From positions 1,364,001 through 1,428,000 of the forward strand of contig NC_009616.1 in NCBI RefSeq assembly GCF_000016905.1: a stretch of 64,000 nt of DNA. The letters run 5' to 3'. The position numbers were made by a program, and so were the translations under genes. Within the stretch, counting starts at the first letter, position 1. Each line of letters opens with the position of its first letter. Under the pieces are notes generated by a model. That model did not search any database. It saw nothing but the letters and a program-made list of their open reading frames with translations, and had not been told where the DNA came from. This DNA comes from Thermosipho melanesiensis BI429 (lineage in GTDB: Bacteria; Thermotogota; Thermotogae; Thermotogales; Fervidobacteriaceae). Positions 1 to 10,130 of this stretch are shown here, one piece after another.

Positions 1-111
1 TACAAATATTATAATTTTAACACTCCAAAAGGGTATAACAATACTAAGTATTCCTAATATAATTAGTGCTATGATTTTTGAAGTTATAGGGTATGCTTTC
101 ACAAAGTCCAT
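1..111 (-). CDS. Putative membrane protein, N-terminal fragment (cut by window edge)
   Basis: An open frame of 37 codons starts with ATG at 111-109 and runs off the left end of the window. A near-perfect ribosome site (GGAGGTGAT) lies just upstream of the ATG. The visible residues begin MDFVKAYPITSK and then become a hydrophobic stretch rich in Ile and Leu, which fits a first transmembrane segment. The family cannot be named from this fragment. It has its own extended -10 promoter at 147-155. Confidence 0.6.
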   Translation of the reverse strand, partial: MDFVKAYPITSKIIALIILGILSIVIPFWSVKIIIFV

Positions 112-146
112 AGTATCACCTCCATATTTATATATTGTTCTATATA

Positions 147-155
147 AGTATAACA
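147..155 (-). promoter_or_regulatory. Extended -10 promoter for the left-edge gene
   Basis: On the minus strand the element reads TGTTATACT (TGN followed by a TATACT -10), about 35 bases upstream of the start codon at 111. The -35 position (about 170-175, TTTGTT) is weak. The match to the extended -10 form seen elsewhere in this window supports it. Confidence 0.45.
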
Positions 156-202
156 CATACAAAGAAAAAAACAAATAAAAATTTAAGTAAAATTTGAATA
201 GT

Positions 203-762
203 TCACATATGTACAATCTCAAAATCGTTGTGTAAAATATCAAAAAACAAAATTTTGTTAATTAGTGAGTTTTCAAAGTCATTATTAAGTACTTTCAAAG
301 CTTCTGATCCTTGAATGGAAGCTGTAATAAAAACTGATGGTGGTAGAACTTGCGGAGATTTTGGGAAAGCATATCCAAGAAAAATCTCTCTCAAAGTTTT
401 TGTTTTTCCAGGTTATCAGCACAATCAAATATCAAATCAATTTCTTGATCAAAACTTTTTGTTATCTTTTCATTGAAAATTTCTATATTACATGAAAGGT
501 TAATTTTTAGAAGATTTTCTTTAGAGACAAATACTTTTCTTTTTCCTATATCCTTGCTATTATATAAGACTTGTCTATTTAAATCAGAAAGGTCTATTTC
601 TTTGTAATCATAATAGATAATAATATTTTTAAATCCCAAACGCACAAGATTTTCCAAAACGACACTTCCTAGGCTACCAGCTCCAACAACTAAAATACGT
701 TAGTTATTGATTTTATCTAATATATTTTTAACATGATTTACATGCCGTGGAATATCAAGCAT
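203..762 (-). pseudogene. ThiF/MoeB-like adenylyltransferase, disrupted
   Basis: A ThiF/HesA/MoeB-family E1-like protein is readable in pieces. From ATG at 762 the frame gives MLDIPRHVNHVKNI, then hits an in-frame TAA at 702-700. It resumes with RILVVGAGSLGS (the glycine-rich ATP-binding loop) and continues through a DLSDLNRQVLY motif typical of the family and a D-C-A-D-N segment. At about 391-398 an A-rich run (CAAAAAC) breaks the frame. The C-terminal part continues in the next frame to the stop at 203, ending with an IQGSEALKVL motif. Intact, it would be about 185 residues, a short family member. The usual CxxC zinc pairs are not evident. It overlaps the MoaD-like gene by TAATG, so the two were probably co-translated. 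The two lesions indicate decay, although sequencing error cannot be excluded by eye. Confidence 0.75.
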
Positions 763-1044
763 TAGCTACCACCTACTGGCATGATAATTAATAATTCACC
801 GTCTTCAAGTTTTTCTTTCTTTAAAATATTTTATTGTTGTGTATGACTACAGAAAATCGCGTTTCCTTCCCATCTTCTTTCAATATAATAAAAGTTTTGT
901 TCGTTTCTTTTTCAAGAACAAATTTAATTTTTGCTTTAATTTTGATGCTGATGGATTTAAAAATGTCATCTAATGTACCAAAATCAATCTCAACTTCTTT
1001 TTTACAATTAAATACCTTATTCCACCAACAAAATTAGCCTTCAT
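762..1044 (-). pseudogene. MoaD/ThiS-like ubiquitin-fold sulfur carrier, frameshifted
   Basis: A ribosome site (GAGGTG) precedes ATG at 1044, which reads MKANFVGGIRYL. The frame must then shift to read KKEVEIDFGTLDDIFKSI, a segment typical of MoaD-like proteins. A second shift near 810-830 is needed to reach EKLEDGELLIIMPVGGS and the stop at 764-762. The terminal Gly-Gly (here followed by Ser) is the carrier's expected modification site. At about 93 residues the reconstructed length fits the family. The partner E1-like gene follows with a TAATG overlap. Two frameshifts in 280 bases, next to a gene that is also broken, argue for loss of function. It lies 9 bases after aspA, so it is probably the third gene of the hydF transcript. 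Confidence 0.7.
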
Positions 1045-1053
1045 TTTTTCACC

Positions 1054-2418
1054 TCAAAAACCAAGTTTAGTTAGATTTTGGGGGGTTATTTTTTTCAATA
1101 ATTCTTCTTTAGGCAAGTTATTTTTCTGAGAAAGTATTTCAATTGCTTTGAATAAGTTATAATTTGCTTCTTTTATTGTATTTGATACTTCATCATAGCC
1201 AAATAGATTGATTAAGGGTGTAAGATTAGATATTGATTTTTCGAGATTTTCTTTACATTTTTCTTCATTTGCTTTTATTTTATCTATATAGCTTACTAAA
1301 GCTAAACAAGCGTTTTTTAGAAATTTTAGTGATTTTAGTGTATAATGAACTATAATTGGTGCAAACTGGTTTAGTTCAAGATTTCCTTGAGCACATGCGT
1401 GATTTATTAGACTATCGTGTGCAAAAACGACTAGAGAAAGTTGCATAGCGTATTCAGAAACTACTGGATTAATTTTTCCAGGCATAATGGAGCTTCCAAT
1501 TTGAACTGGAGGAATAATTAATTCTCCAATACCACTATTTGGGCCACTTGAAAGTAGTCTAATATCATTGGAGATTTTGTAAATGTTAACGGCTAAAGAT
1601 TTTAGGAGACCATGAACTTCAGAGAACACGTCCATATTTTGTGTGCAATCTATTAAATTATCTGCTTTTGCTATTTTTACTTTTGAAATCTCTCTTAATG
1701 TGTTTGTTATTTTAAGCACATATTCTTTTGGTGCACCAATTCCAGTTCCAATTGCCGTTCCTCCAATGTTTACATTTCTAATTCTTTCCTCTACTTTGTT
1801 TAGCCTCCATCTATCACGGGCAAGTGCATCGGCAAATGCACCGAATTCTTGTCCAAGCATTATTGGTGGGCCATCCATTAATTGTGTTCTTCCAACTTTT
1901 CTGATTCTATAGAATTCTTTTTCTTTTTGTTGTATGACATCTTGTAAGGTTATAACTTCACCAATAAGTTCTCTGAGCCTTACTATTGTGGCAATCTTGC
2001 CAGCAGTTGTGAATGTGTCGTTTGTTGATTGGTGTAAATTTACGTGTTCTATAGGTTTTACATAACCAAAATCTTTACCCAGTATTTGCGAAGCTCTGTT
2101 TGCGATGACTTCATTTATGTTCATGTTGACCGATGTTCCAGCTCCACCAGATAGTGGATCTACAATTATGTGTTTTTTTAACTCTTCCCATTCATCACAT
2201 GCTTGAATAATGGCATTACCAATTTCTTCATCAAGATATGAAAGTTCTTTATTTAATATTGCTGCAGATTTTTTTATTATGAAATATGCCCAGATGAATT
2301 TTTCATCAAATTTTTCATCTGTAGATGGGAATATCTGAGTTGCTCTTTTTGAAGAAATACCATACAAAGCATTATCTTCTATATCTACCTCTCCAAGGTA
2401 ATCTTTTTCTTTTCGCAT
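1054..2418 (-). CDS. aspA: Aspartate ammonia-lyase (aspartase), hydF-linked
   Basis: A 454-residue member of the aspartase/fumarase superfamily. Aspartase converts L-aspartate to fumarate and ammonia in the cytoplasm. Visible motifs are GGAGTSVNMNINEVIANRA at about 91-109, HQSTNDT at 129-135 and the superfamily signature GSSIMPGKINP at 308-318, which carries the catalytic-loop serine. The STND form, rather than SSND, favours aspartase over fumarase. Length is normal for the family. The start codon lies 4 bases after the hydF stop, so the two are surely co-transcribed. Aspartase genes beside hydrogenase-maturation genes are known in several anaerobes, and an ammonia-supply role is plausible but inferred. 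Confidence 0.85.
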   Translation of the reverse strand: MRKEKDYLGEVDIEDNALYGISSKRATQIFPSTDEKFDEKFIWAYFIIKKSAAILNKELSYLDEEIGNAIIQACDEWEELKKHIIVDPLSGGAGTSVNMNINEVIANRASQILGKDFGYVKPIEHVNLHQSTNDTFTTAGKIATIVRLRELIGEVITLQDVIQQKEKEFYRIRKVGRTQLMDGPPIMLGQEFGAFADALARDRWRLNKVEERIRNVNIGGTAIGTGIGAPKEYVLKITNTLREISKVKIAKADNLIDCTQNMDVFSEVHGLLKSLAVNIYKISNDIRLLSSGPNSGIGELIIPPVQIGSSIMPGKINPVVSEYAMQLSLVVFAHDSLINHACAQGNLELNQFAPIIVHYTLKSLKFLKNACLALVSYIDKIKANEEKCKENLEKSISNLTPLINLFGYDEVSNTIKEANYNLFKAIEILSQKNNLPKEELLKKITPQNLTKLGF

Positions 2419-2422
2419 TTTA

Positions 2423-3652
<1,230 letters not shown>

Positions 3653-3656
3653 TTAT

Positions 3657-3685
3657 ATTATATCAAAAAACAAAGAGTAAGTAAA
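3657..3685 (-). promoter_or_regulatory. hydF operon promoter
   Basis: On the minus strand TATAAT (3657-3662) is preceded by TGA, forming an extended -10. A TTTACT -35 candidate lies at 3680-3685 with a 17-base spacer. A second overlapping TATAAT at 3652-3657 could also serve. The hydF start is about 45 bases downstream. Confidence 0.55.
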
Positions 3686-3690
3686 TTAGA

Positions 3691-3719
3691 TAGAACTAAT
3701 TTATTCGTTGTGATATAAT
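3691..3719 (+). promoter_or_regulatory. Promoter for the 3754-18705 gene series
   Basis: TGATATAAT at 3711-3719 is an extended -10 element. The -35 position (TAGAAC, 3691-3696, 17-base spacer) is a poor match. It is divergent from the hydF promoter within a 140-base gap, and the first gene has an AGGAGG ribosome site. Confidence 0.6.
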
Positions 3720-3753
3720 TATAAGGGTAAAAAGTATTATAGGAGGTTAATTT

Positions 3754-4380
3754 ATGGAGAGGGAAGAATTAATAAAAAGGATTATAGATGAGAAAGGTGA
3801 AAAAGCTGTTGATGATTTAATCAAACTTTTAGATGACGAAGATACTCAGATAAAAGAAATAGTATCTGAAGCATTGTTTAAGTTGGGAGAATATTCAAGG
3901 GGAAAATTAGTTAAAGAGTTTAAAAGAAGACTTTCAAATGGTAAAAAGAATGATATTACCTTGCTTTATATTATAGATCTTTTATCAGATTTGGGTGAGA
4001 AAAGTATTGTGAAAGATTTGTATAGTACGTTATCGTTGTACAGCTTTGAAGAGGCAGAACTAATAATTTATGAAGCGTTGGCAAAGTTAGGGGAAGGTGA
4101 AAAGGTTTACGATATTCTTAAGTATTTTTTGATAGAGGATGCTGAAAAGAAAAAGTTTGGGGTGCAAGCAGCAATTGCACTATCATATATTGATAAACCA
4201 GAAGTTGTTGATGATTTAGTAAAGGCAATAGATAGTGGGGATTATTCTGGAGAGGATTTGGATGTATTGAAAAAAGCGTTATCAAATGTTGTAATGGGTA
4301 ATTCAATTTACTATGGGATTTTAAAAAAATTGGTGGGAGAAGATGTAGAAAAATATTTGGGGGACGAATATGATATTTGA
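3754..4380 (+). CDS. HEAT-repeat-like helical protein
   Basis: A 208-residue acidic protein with no signal peptide or membrane segment. It reads as a series of paired amphipathic helices, with repeats such as AVDDLIKLLDDEDTQIKEIV and ALSYIDKPEVVDDLVKAI. This is the pattern of HEAT or PBS-lyase-type repeats used as protein-binding scaffolds. No catalytic motif is visible. The start is set by AGGAGG 7 bases upstream of ATG. It is the first gene after the promoter at 3711-3719, and its 3' end overlaps the polyprenyl synthase start by 11 bases. The specific partner is unknown. Confidence 0.7.
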   Translation: MEREELIKRIIDEKGEKAVDDLIKLLDDEDTQIKEIVSEALFKLGEYSRGKLVKEFKRRLSNGKKNDITLLYIIDLLSDLGEKSIVKDLYSTLSLYSFEEAELIIYEALAKLGEGEKVYDILKYFLIEDAEKKKFGVQAAIALSYIDKPEVVDDLVKAIDSGDYSGEDLDVLKKALSNVVMGNSIYYGILKKLVGEDVEKYLGDEYDI

Positions 4381-5368
4381 AGAATTTAGGATAAAACATG
4401 TAAAAAAAATTGATGAAGCTATTGGAAAAGTAATTGACGAAAATAGTTTAAACAGTCCAGTAGGAAATTTGGTAGAAGAATTAAAGAAATTTTGTTTAAG
4501 GCCTGGAAAAAGAATTCGACCTTTATTGTTTATTTTAGGGGTAGAGGGATTTGGAGGAAAGGTTGATGAAACAGTATACAAGATTGCCGCAACTATTGAA
4601 ATAATGCATTCTTTTTTGTTGATTCATGATGATATAATGGACCAATCGGAGTTAAGAAGAGGACAACCGTCTATGCATAATTTGCTAGCAAATAAATTCA
4701 AGGATAGGAGTTTTAACCCGAAAATTGGTGAGGATTTGGCTTTAGTACTAGGTGATATATTATTTTTTATTGGTTTAAGGGTTTTAAGTAGGTTAAATAT
4801 ACCTTACTTTTTTTTGGAAAAGTTTTCTGAGTGTTATATTAATACAGGATATGGCCAGATTTTGGATGTGATTTATTCTATGAATAGAAATTATGTGAGA
4901 AGTGAAAAAATATCTTTAGAAATTTCTAAACTGAAAACAGCATATTATACGTTTTTTTATCCATTTTATCTGGGAACGGTTTTTACGGGTGGAAATGTTG
5001 GTAGGAAATTAATTGAAGATATTATGATTCCTGCGGGGATTGCTTTTCAAATTAGAGATGATATTATTAGTACCTTTGATGAAAAATCGGGAAAATCAAA
5101 TCTTTCAGATATTTTGGAAGGTAAAGTAACGGCTTTGATAGATTTTGGGGAATATGACGAAAAATTCTTTGAGATTTATTTTAAGCCTGAAAAAACAATT
5201 GAAGAGATAAATTATATAATTGAATGTATGAAAAAAAGTGGAGCAATTGAAAGTGCGAAAAAAGTTATGGAAGAATTAATAAAAAAAGCATTTAAAAATT
5301 TGGAAAAAATTAACTTTGAAAGGAAGGATGTATTAAAAGACTTAATAGACAGATTAAGGAGAGATTAG
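4370..5368 (+). CDS. Polyprenyl diphosphate synthase family protein
   Basis: This family condenses isopentenyl diphosphate onto allylic diphosphates to build isoprenoid chains. The first aspartate-rich motif is intact (HDDIMDQSELRRGQPSMH, about residues 85-102), as is the N-terminal GKRIRP. The second motif, normally DDxxD, reads DDIIS, so its last acidic residue is missing, although FQIRDD and a downstream GK are present. At 332 residues the length is normal. The product chain length cannot be told from sequence. It overlaps the preceding HEAT-repeat gene and is followed after 1 base by a membrane hydrolase-like gene. Confidence 0.8.
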   Translation: MIFEEFRIKHVKKIDEAIGKVIDENSLNSPVGNLVEELKKFCLRPGKRIRPLLFILGVEGFGGKVDETVYKIAATIEIMHSFLLIHDDIMDQSELRRGQPSMHNLLANKFKDRSFNPKIGEDLALVLGDILFFIGLRVLSRLNIPYFFLEKFSECYINTGYGQILDVIYSMNRNYVRSEKISLEISKLKTAYYTFFYPFYLGTVFTGGNVGRKLIEDIMIPAGIAFQIRDDIISTFDEKSGKSNLSDILEGKVTALIDFGEYDEKFFEIYFKPEKTIEEINYIIECMKKSGAIESAKKVMEELIKKAFKNLEKINFERKDVLKDLIDRLRRD

Positions 5369-5369
5369 C

Positions 5370-5915
5370 ATGCCAAATTTTAATTCCCATGTAAGGGCAG
5401 GTGTATTTTTTTATCCTATTGTTTTGTATATTTACTTATTTATTATTCGTTTAGTTAATTTTGGTATGCCAAGTGAAAAAATTATTGCTTGGGGTTTTTT
5501 TATTTTTGTTTTGTCCTCTGATATGCCGGATATAGACCATAACCACTCATTGTTACACAAATTCGTAAAATTATTGGTTGTATCAAGTGTGGTTTATTTT
5601 GAGTTTACTAGAAAGGTTATTGTTACTTTTTTTGACTTACAGATAGGAGTATATCTGAGATTTTTAATTTCGCTTTTAGTAGGTTTGTTTTCTGGTGTAT
5701 TGTACGAAATATTAATTCCAAGACATAGGGGGCCTTTACACACAATATGGGCCGCTTTAATTTACGGTGGAATAATATTTTCGGGAGTTTACTATTTTGG
5801 ATTTCAGTTAGAAAATGCCATTTTTCTTGGTATAATATCTACAGCAGGATATATACTACATTTGTTAATGGATATTTTTTTGGTTGAAAAGAATGGAAGA
5901 TTAATGAAAAGGTGA
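5370..5915 (+). CDS. Membrane-bound metal-dependent hydrolase-like protein (YdjM/DUF457 type)
   Basis: A 181-residue integral membrane protein with about four hydrophobic segments. The family's His/Asp pattern is visible: an early SHVRAG, SSDMPDIDH in the first third, HRGPLHT in the middle and LHLLMDIF near the C-terminus. These residues are thought to bind metal in YdjM-like (PF04307) proteins, whose substrate is poorly known. It starts 1 base after the polyprenyl synthase stop, and udk follows after 4 bases. A role in envelope lipid metabolism would be only a guess from position. Confidence 0.7.
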   Translation: MPNFNSHVRAGVFFYPIVLYIYLFIIRLVNFGMPSEKIIAWGFFIFVLSSDMPDIDHNHSLLHKFVKLLVVSSVVYFEFTRKVIVTFFDLQIGVYLRFLISLLVGLFSGVLYEILIPRHRGPLHTIWAALIYGGIIFSGVYYFGFQLENAIFLGIISTAGYILHLLMDIFLVEKNGRLMKR

Positions 5916-5919
5916 TAAT

Positions 5920-6534
5920 ATGTTTGTAATTGGGATTGGTGGAGGAACTGGTTCTGGTAAAACAACAGTAGCTCAGAAGATAAATGAGATTATTGGGAAA
6001 GAAAATAGTGTTATTTTACCTATGGATAATTATTATAGGGATATGAGCTACGTTCCGTTAGAAGAAAGGAAGAAATATAATTATGACCATCCTAATATGA
6101 TTGAGGTTTCACTTTTAGAAAAACATTTAAAAAATTTGTTAGAGTTAAAGAGTATAAAGTTACCAGAGTATGATTTTAAGATTTATACAAGAACCGGGAA
6201 ATTTACGATTTTAGAACCAAGACCGGTTATAATTGTGGAAGGAATTTTTGCTTTGTATTATGAGGAATTGAGAAAGATGTATAATCTTTCGATATTTGTT
6301 GATGCCGAAAGTGATGTCAGGTTTATTAGAAGGCTTGAAAGAGATATTAAAGAAAGAGGTCGTTCTCTTGATAGTGTTGTGGAACAATATTTGAATATGG
6401 TAAAACCAATGCACGATGCTTACGTTGAACCTTCGAAAAAATTTGCTGATTTAATAATCCCAAAGGGCGGATTTAATGATAAAGCTATTGATGTTGTTGT
6501 TGAATTTATCTTTAAAAAAATGACAAATAACTGA
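5920..6534 (+). CDS. udk: Uridine kinase
   Basis: Uridine kinase phosphorylates uridine and cytidine in pyrimidine salvage. The 204-residue protein has a Walker A motif (GGGTGSGKTT, residues 7-16), a DNYYRD motif, YNYDHPNMIE substrate-site residues, VEGIFAL (Walker B region) and the lid RRLERDIKERGRS. All are standard for the P-loop uridine kinase/PRK family, and the length is normal. It lies tightly between the membrane hydrolase and the HD phosphohydrolase. Confidence 0.92.
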   Translation: MFVIGIGGGTGSGKTTVAQKINEIIGKENSVILPMDNYYRDMSYVPLEERKKYNYDHPNMIEVSLLEKHLKNLLELKSIKLPEYDFKIYTRTGKFTILEPRPVIIVEGIFALYYEELRKMYNLSIFVDAESDVRFIRRLERDIKERGRSLDSVVEQYLNMVKPMHDAYVEPSKKFADLIIPKGGFNDKAIDVVVEFIFKKMTNN

Positions 6535-6549
6535 AGAGAGGTGTTTTTA

Positions 6550-8055
6550 ATGTATTATAAAGTTTCAAGAGATCCTATACATTCAGAAATTTTCATGTAT
6601 CCGTTAGAAATATTGGCTTCAGATACAAAAGCAATGCAGAGGTTGAGATATTTATCCCAGCTTGTAGGTTCGGAGTATGTTTATCCTTGTGCGACACATA
6701 CTAGATTTGCACATTCACTTGGCGTAATGCATATTTCTGGTATGTATGCAAAACATCTTTTTGGTGAAGAATCAAAAGTTAGGATTTTAAGGTTAGCAGG
6801 GTTATTACACGATATTGGGCATGGACCATTTAGTCACCAATTTGACGAGGTTGTTTATAAAAACATGGGGTTGGAAGATGGTCATGACGAATATAGGAAT
6901 AAAATTTTGCTCGAGTATATGCCTGGTGCAATGGTAAAAGTTTTTGAAAGAGCACCCGAAAAGTTAAAAAATGCAGTTTTAGAGGATGTAGAGTTTGTTT
7001 TAGGTGAAAATACCAATCTTTATGATGATTTTAAGAAGATAATAGAGAAAGTTATAGAAGTTTATGAAGGAGAATTAGAAGGTACAATAGATTTTGCAAT
7101 TATTCAGGGACCTTTGGGCGCAGATAGAATGGACTTTGTGTTAAGAGATTCATATTTTGCAGGTACCAGGGGGTTTGGAACGGGTTCTTTGGATAGACTT
7201 ATTAGAAATTCAATGATAACAGAAAAAGATGGTAAAAAACATTTAGCCTATAACATTAAGGTTATTGATGAAATCTATACAACCCTTTTTGGAAGGTTTA
7301 TGATGTATAAAAACGTTTATTTTCATAAAACGTCGAGAGCAGCTGATCTAATGATACAAGAGCTTTTGGAGTTAAGTTATAAGCCGCTAAAGTTGAAAGA
7401 ACGTGTTAAAAATCTTGAAACCTTTATGGAATTAACAGACCAACGTATAATAAATGAGATAGAGATATATTTTAAAGAAATTGTAGATGAGTATAACATT
7501 TCTTCTTTTGAAGAGACAAAAGAAAAAATTTTAAATTATGAGATAGATTTGCAACCTATGGAACTTGATATAGTTATGGCTTATGAAATTGTGGAAAGAT
7601 TAAGAAACAGAAATTTTTGGAAGACAATTCTTGAAACACCATTTTCTGTTGAAGGAATAGATCCTTTTGTTGCGAGTCAAGGTTTTGCGATGGATATATT
7701 GCAAAAGATAAGATTAAAACTAGAAAAAGCGATAGAAAGTGCAGAAGAAAAGGATAAAAATGAGTTGGTGAGGATTTTATCAAATTTTGATGAAATATTT
7801 AAGGTAGATACTCCATATAAGCTTTCATTAGTTCATCCAGATGAATTTTTAAAAAGTAACATATACATTTATGATTATTGGAAAGATAGTGTGTTGTCTT
7901 TTGATGAGTATGTTAGAGAATATCCTGCATATAAGTTAATGAGTAGTAATTTAATACAAATAGTTAGGGTTTATGTAACGGAAGATATAAGAAGTTTACT
8001 TGAAATGTATAGTATAATTCCGAAAGTTGATATGAGCCTTACTACGAGGTGGTAA
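6550..8055 (+). CDS. HD-domain phosphohydrolase (dGTPase/SAMHD1-like)
   Basis: A 501-residue HD-superfamily protein. The metal site is seen in the pattern H-TRFAHSLGVMH, then LLHDIGHGPFSHQFD and later GADRMDFVLRD. This is the arrangement of dNTP triphosphohydrolase-related proteins. The C-terminal half is helical and variable. I start it at ATG 6550, because AGAGGTG lies 7 bases upstream; GTG at 6541 is part of that ribosome site. Substrate is unproven: dNTPs are likely by family, but other nucleotides are possible. It sits between udk and coaX. Confidence 0.82.
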   Translation: MYYKVSRDPIHSEIFMYPLEILASDTKAMQRLRYLSQLVGSEYVYPCATHTRFAHSLGVMHISGMYAKHLFGEESKVRILRLAGLLHDIGHGPFSHQFDEVVYKNMGLEDGHDEYRNKILLEYMPGAMVKVFERAPEKLKNAVLEDVEFVLGENTNLYDDFKKIIEKVIEVYEGELEGTIDFAIIQGPLGADRMDFVLRDSYFAGTRGFGTGSLDRLIRNSMITEKDGKKHLAYNIKVIDEIYTTLFGRFMMYKNVYFHKTSRAADLMIQELLELSYKPLKLKERVKNLETFMELTDQRIINEIEIYFKEIVDEYNISSFEETKEKILNYEIDLQPMELDIVMAYEIVERLRNRNFWKTILETPFSVEGIDPFVASQGFAMDILQKIRLKLEKAIESAEEKDKNELVRILSNFDEIFKVDTPYKLSLVHPDEFLKSNIYIYDYWKDSVLSFDEYVREYPAYKLMSSNLIQIVRVYVTEDIRSLLEMYSIIPKVDMSLTTRW

Positions 8056-8056
8056 T

Positions 8057-8800
8057 GTGAAAATTTTGTTTGATGTTGGAAATACTCATACTACTGTTGC
8101 TTTAACAGAAAATGGGAAGTTTTTTAAAATCAAGAGAATATCAACCTATTCAATTCAAACGGAAGATGAACTTTATGCATATTTGAAAGTATTTTTTGGT
8201 GAAACATACGATGAAGTTATAGTTTCTTCTGTTGTTCCAAACATTAATCATGTTTTTGAATTTTTTTCTAAAAAGTATGCTGGGAAAAGTGCTATTTTTT
8301 TGAATGCACAAAGTTATAAAGGTATAACTTGGAATGTGAAAATACCTTCTGAAATAGGAGCAGATAGAGTTGCAAATATAATTGCCGCGGAACGAGATTA
8401 TGGAAAAGATGCAATTGTGGTAGATTTTGGGACAGCTATAACAATTGATATTTTGAAGGAAAAATCGTATGAAGGTGGAATTATTATACCGGGTTTTAGT
8501 ATGATGATTAATGCTTTGTTTAAGGGAACTGCAAAGTTACCCAAAGTTGAATTGAAGCCTTTTAACGGATTTATAGGAAAAGATACCGAGTCAAATATTA
8601 GGATAGGTATTATTAATACTGTTGTTGAAGGAATAGGAAGTGTGATTAATAAAATAAAAAATGAAAATTTTAGGGATGTACCTGTAATTTTCACAGGTGG
8701 ACAATCAAAGATAATTATGGATTATAAAAGAGACGTAATCTATGACCTAGAACTAGGTCTTAGGGGGATTTATTACTTTTATGAAAGCGTTGTTAGTTAA
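8057..8800 (+). CDS. coaX: Type III pantothenate kinase
   Basis: CoaX phosphorylates pantothenate, the first step of coenzyme A synthesis, and is an ASKHA-fold enzyme unrelated to E. coli CoaA. Diagnostic motifs are DVGNTHTT at the N-terminus, GADRVANIIAA (about 100-110) and VVDFGTAITID. Length (247) is typical. The start is GTG at 8057, one base after the preceding stop. The 3' end overlaps the radical SAM gene by 20 bases. Confidence 0.93.
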   Translation: MKILFDVGNTHTTVALTENGKFFKIKRISTYSIQTEDELYAYLKVFFGETYDEVIVSSVVPNINHVFEFFSKKYAGKSAIFLNAQSYKGITWNVKIPSEIGADRVANIIAAERDYGKDAIVVDFGTAITIDILKEKSYEGGIIIPGFSMMINALFKGTAKLPKVELKPFNGFIGKDTESNIRIGIINTVVEGIGSVINKIKNENFRDVPVIFTGGQSKIIMDYKRDVIYDLELGLRGIYYFYESVVS

Positions 8801-10130
8801 TCCTTGGATAGAAGATTTTGCCGCATATGATTTTTGGTTAAAACCATTAGGTTTGTTATATGTTGCTGCATATTTGGAAAAATTGGGATTTGAATTACAT
8901 TTAATAGATTTAATGAACAGGCATGATGAAGTTTTAAAAAGATTTGTAAATGTACCTAAGGATAAATTTTATGGAACAGGGAAATTTCCGTATGTTGAAG
9001 TAGAAAAGCCAGATGTGTTAAAATTTGTTCCAAGGAAGTATAAAAGATATGGCGCACCAGAAGAATATTTTTATTATAGGCTAAAACAAATAGGAAAAGT
9101 AGATATAGTATTTGTAACTTCAACATTAACGTATTGGTATCCAGGATATTGGGATACTATAGCGTTTTTAAAGGAATTTTATGGAGAGGATGTACCAATA
9201 GTTTTTGGTGGTTTTTATGTGAGAAATTTGCCTTCTCATGCAAAAAAGACTAGAGTGCATATTTTCCCGAGTAATGATTTAAATAGATTGCCAAGGCTTT
9301 TAGAAGAAGTTTTGAATGTAAGGATTAATAATACTCCAATTGACTGGTTTTTGCTTCCTCCAAAATATGAGCTATATAATAAGCTAGGTTATTTGGTGTT
9401 TATAACCACAATAGGTTGTCCATTTAAATGTTCTTATTGCATTGCGCATAGGATATGGAATGGTATTAGATTTAAACCTTATGAGTTGGTGTTATATGAA
9501 ATTGAAAAATATGTTAAAATGTTCAATGTAAAAGATATAGTTTTTTTTGATGATGCTATTTTGGTTAATTCAAAAAGACATTTTAAATTAATTTTAAAGG
9601 AATTGGTTAAAAAAGGATATTCAAAGTATAGATTTCATTTACCAAATGGTATTCATGCGAAATTAATAGATGAGGAAATTGCAGAACTGATGAAGGAATT
9701 GAATTTTAAAACCATTAAATTAGGGTATGAAACAGCAGGTGAGTTGCAAATAAAAACTGGTGGAAAAGTTGTTGATAAAGATTTAGTAAAAGCTGCAAGG
9801 ATTTTAAGAAAAGTGGGATTTACAGAAAAAGAGGTTTCGGCTTATATAATGGTAAACATACCTGGACAAACTGTAAAGGATGTAAAAGATGCTATAAAAT
9901 TTTGTAAAGAGGAAGGTATAGGGTTTTCCATAAATGAATATACTCCTATAGTAGGTACAGATGATTGGATTGACCTTATAAATGGTGGAAGATTAACGGG
10001 AAGAGAAGATCCTATTTTATTGAATAACACAGTTTTGCCATTTTGGTGGAAGTATGGAATGGATGAAGATACAATACAATATTTAAAGATGCATGCTAGA
10101 AAAGTAAAAGAGGGTGGATCATACGATTGA
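8781..10130 (+). CDS. Radical SAM protein with B12-binding-like N-terminal domain
   Basis: A 449-residue protein. The first ~150 residues (MKALLVNPW, GLLYVAAYLEKLGFELHLIDL, VFGGFYVRNLPS) look like the B12-binding-type Rossmann domain of class B radical SAM enzymes, although a canonical DxHxxG cobalamin motif is not obvious. The radical SAM cluster motif CPFKCSYC (CxxxCxxC) follows at about 214-221, then DIVFFDDAIL and later barrel motifs. The reaction is unknown. It overlaps coaX upstream and the M50-like gene downstream, so translation is likely coupled. Confidence 0.8.
   Translation: MKALLVNPWIEDFAAYDFWLKPLGLLYVAAYLEKLGFELHLIDLMNRHDEVLKRFVNVPKDKFYGTGKFPYVEVEKPDVLKFVPRKYKRYGAPEEYFYYRLKQIGKVDIVFVTSTLTYWYPGYWDTIAFLKEFYGEDVPIVFGGFYVRNLPSHAKKTRVHIFPSNDLNRLPRLLEEVLNVRINNTPIDWFLLPPKYELYNKLGYLVFITTIGCPFKCSYCIAHRIWNGIRFKPYELVLYEIEKYVKMFNVKDIVFFDDAILVNSKRHFKLILKELVKKGYSKYRFHLPNGIHAKLIDEEIAELMKELNFKTIKLGYETAGELQIKTGGKVVDKDLVKAARILRKVGFTEKEVSAYIMVNIPGQTVKDVKDAIKFCKEEGIGFSINEYTPIVGTDDWIDLINGGRLTGREDPILLNNTVLPFWWKYGMDEDTIQYLKMHARKVKEGGSYD

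Noticed and set aside
834-1037. Plus-strand open frame over the MoaD-like region
   Set aside because: It has no ribosome site and lies antisense to recognisable MoaD-like protein sequence.
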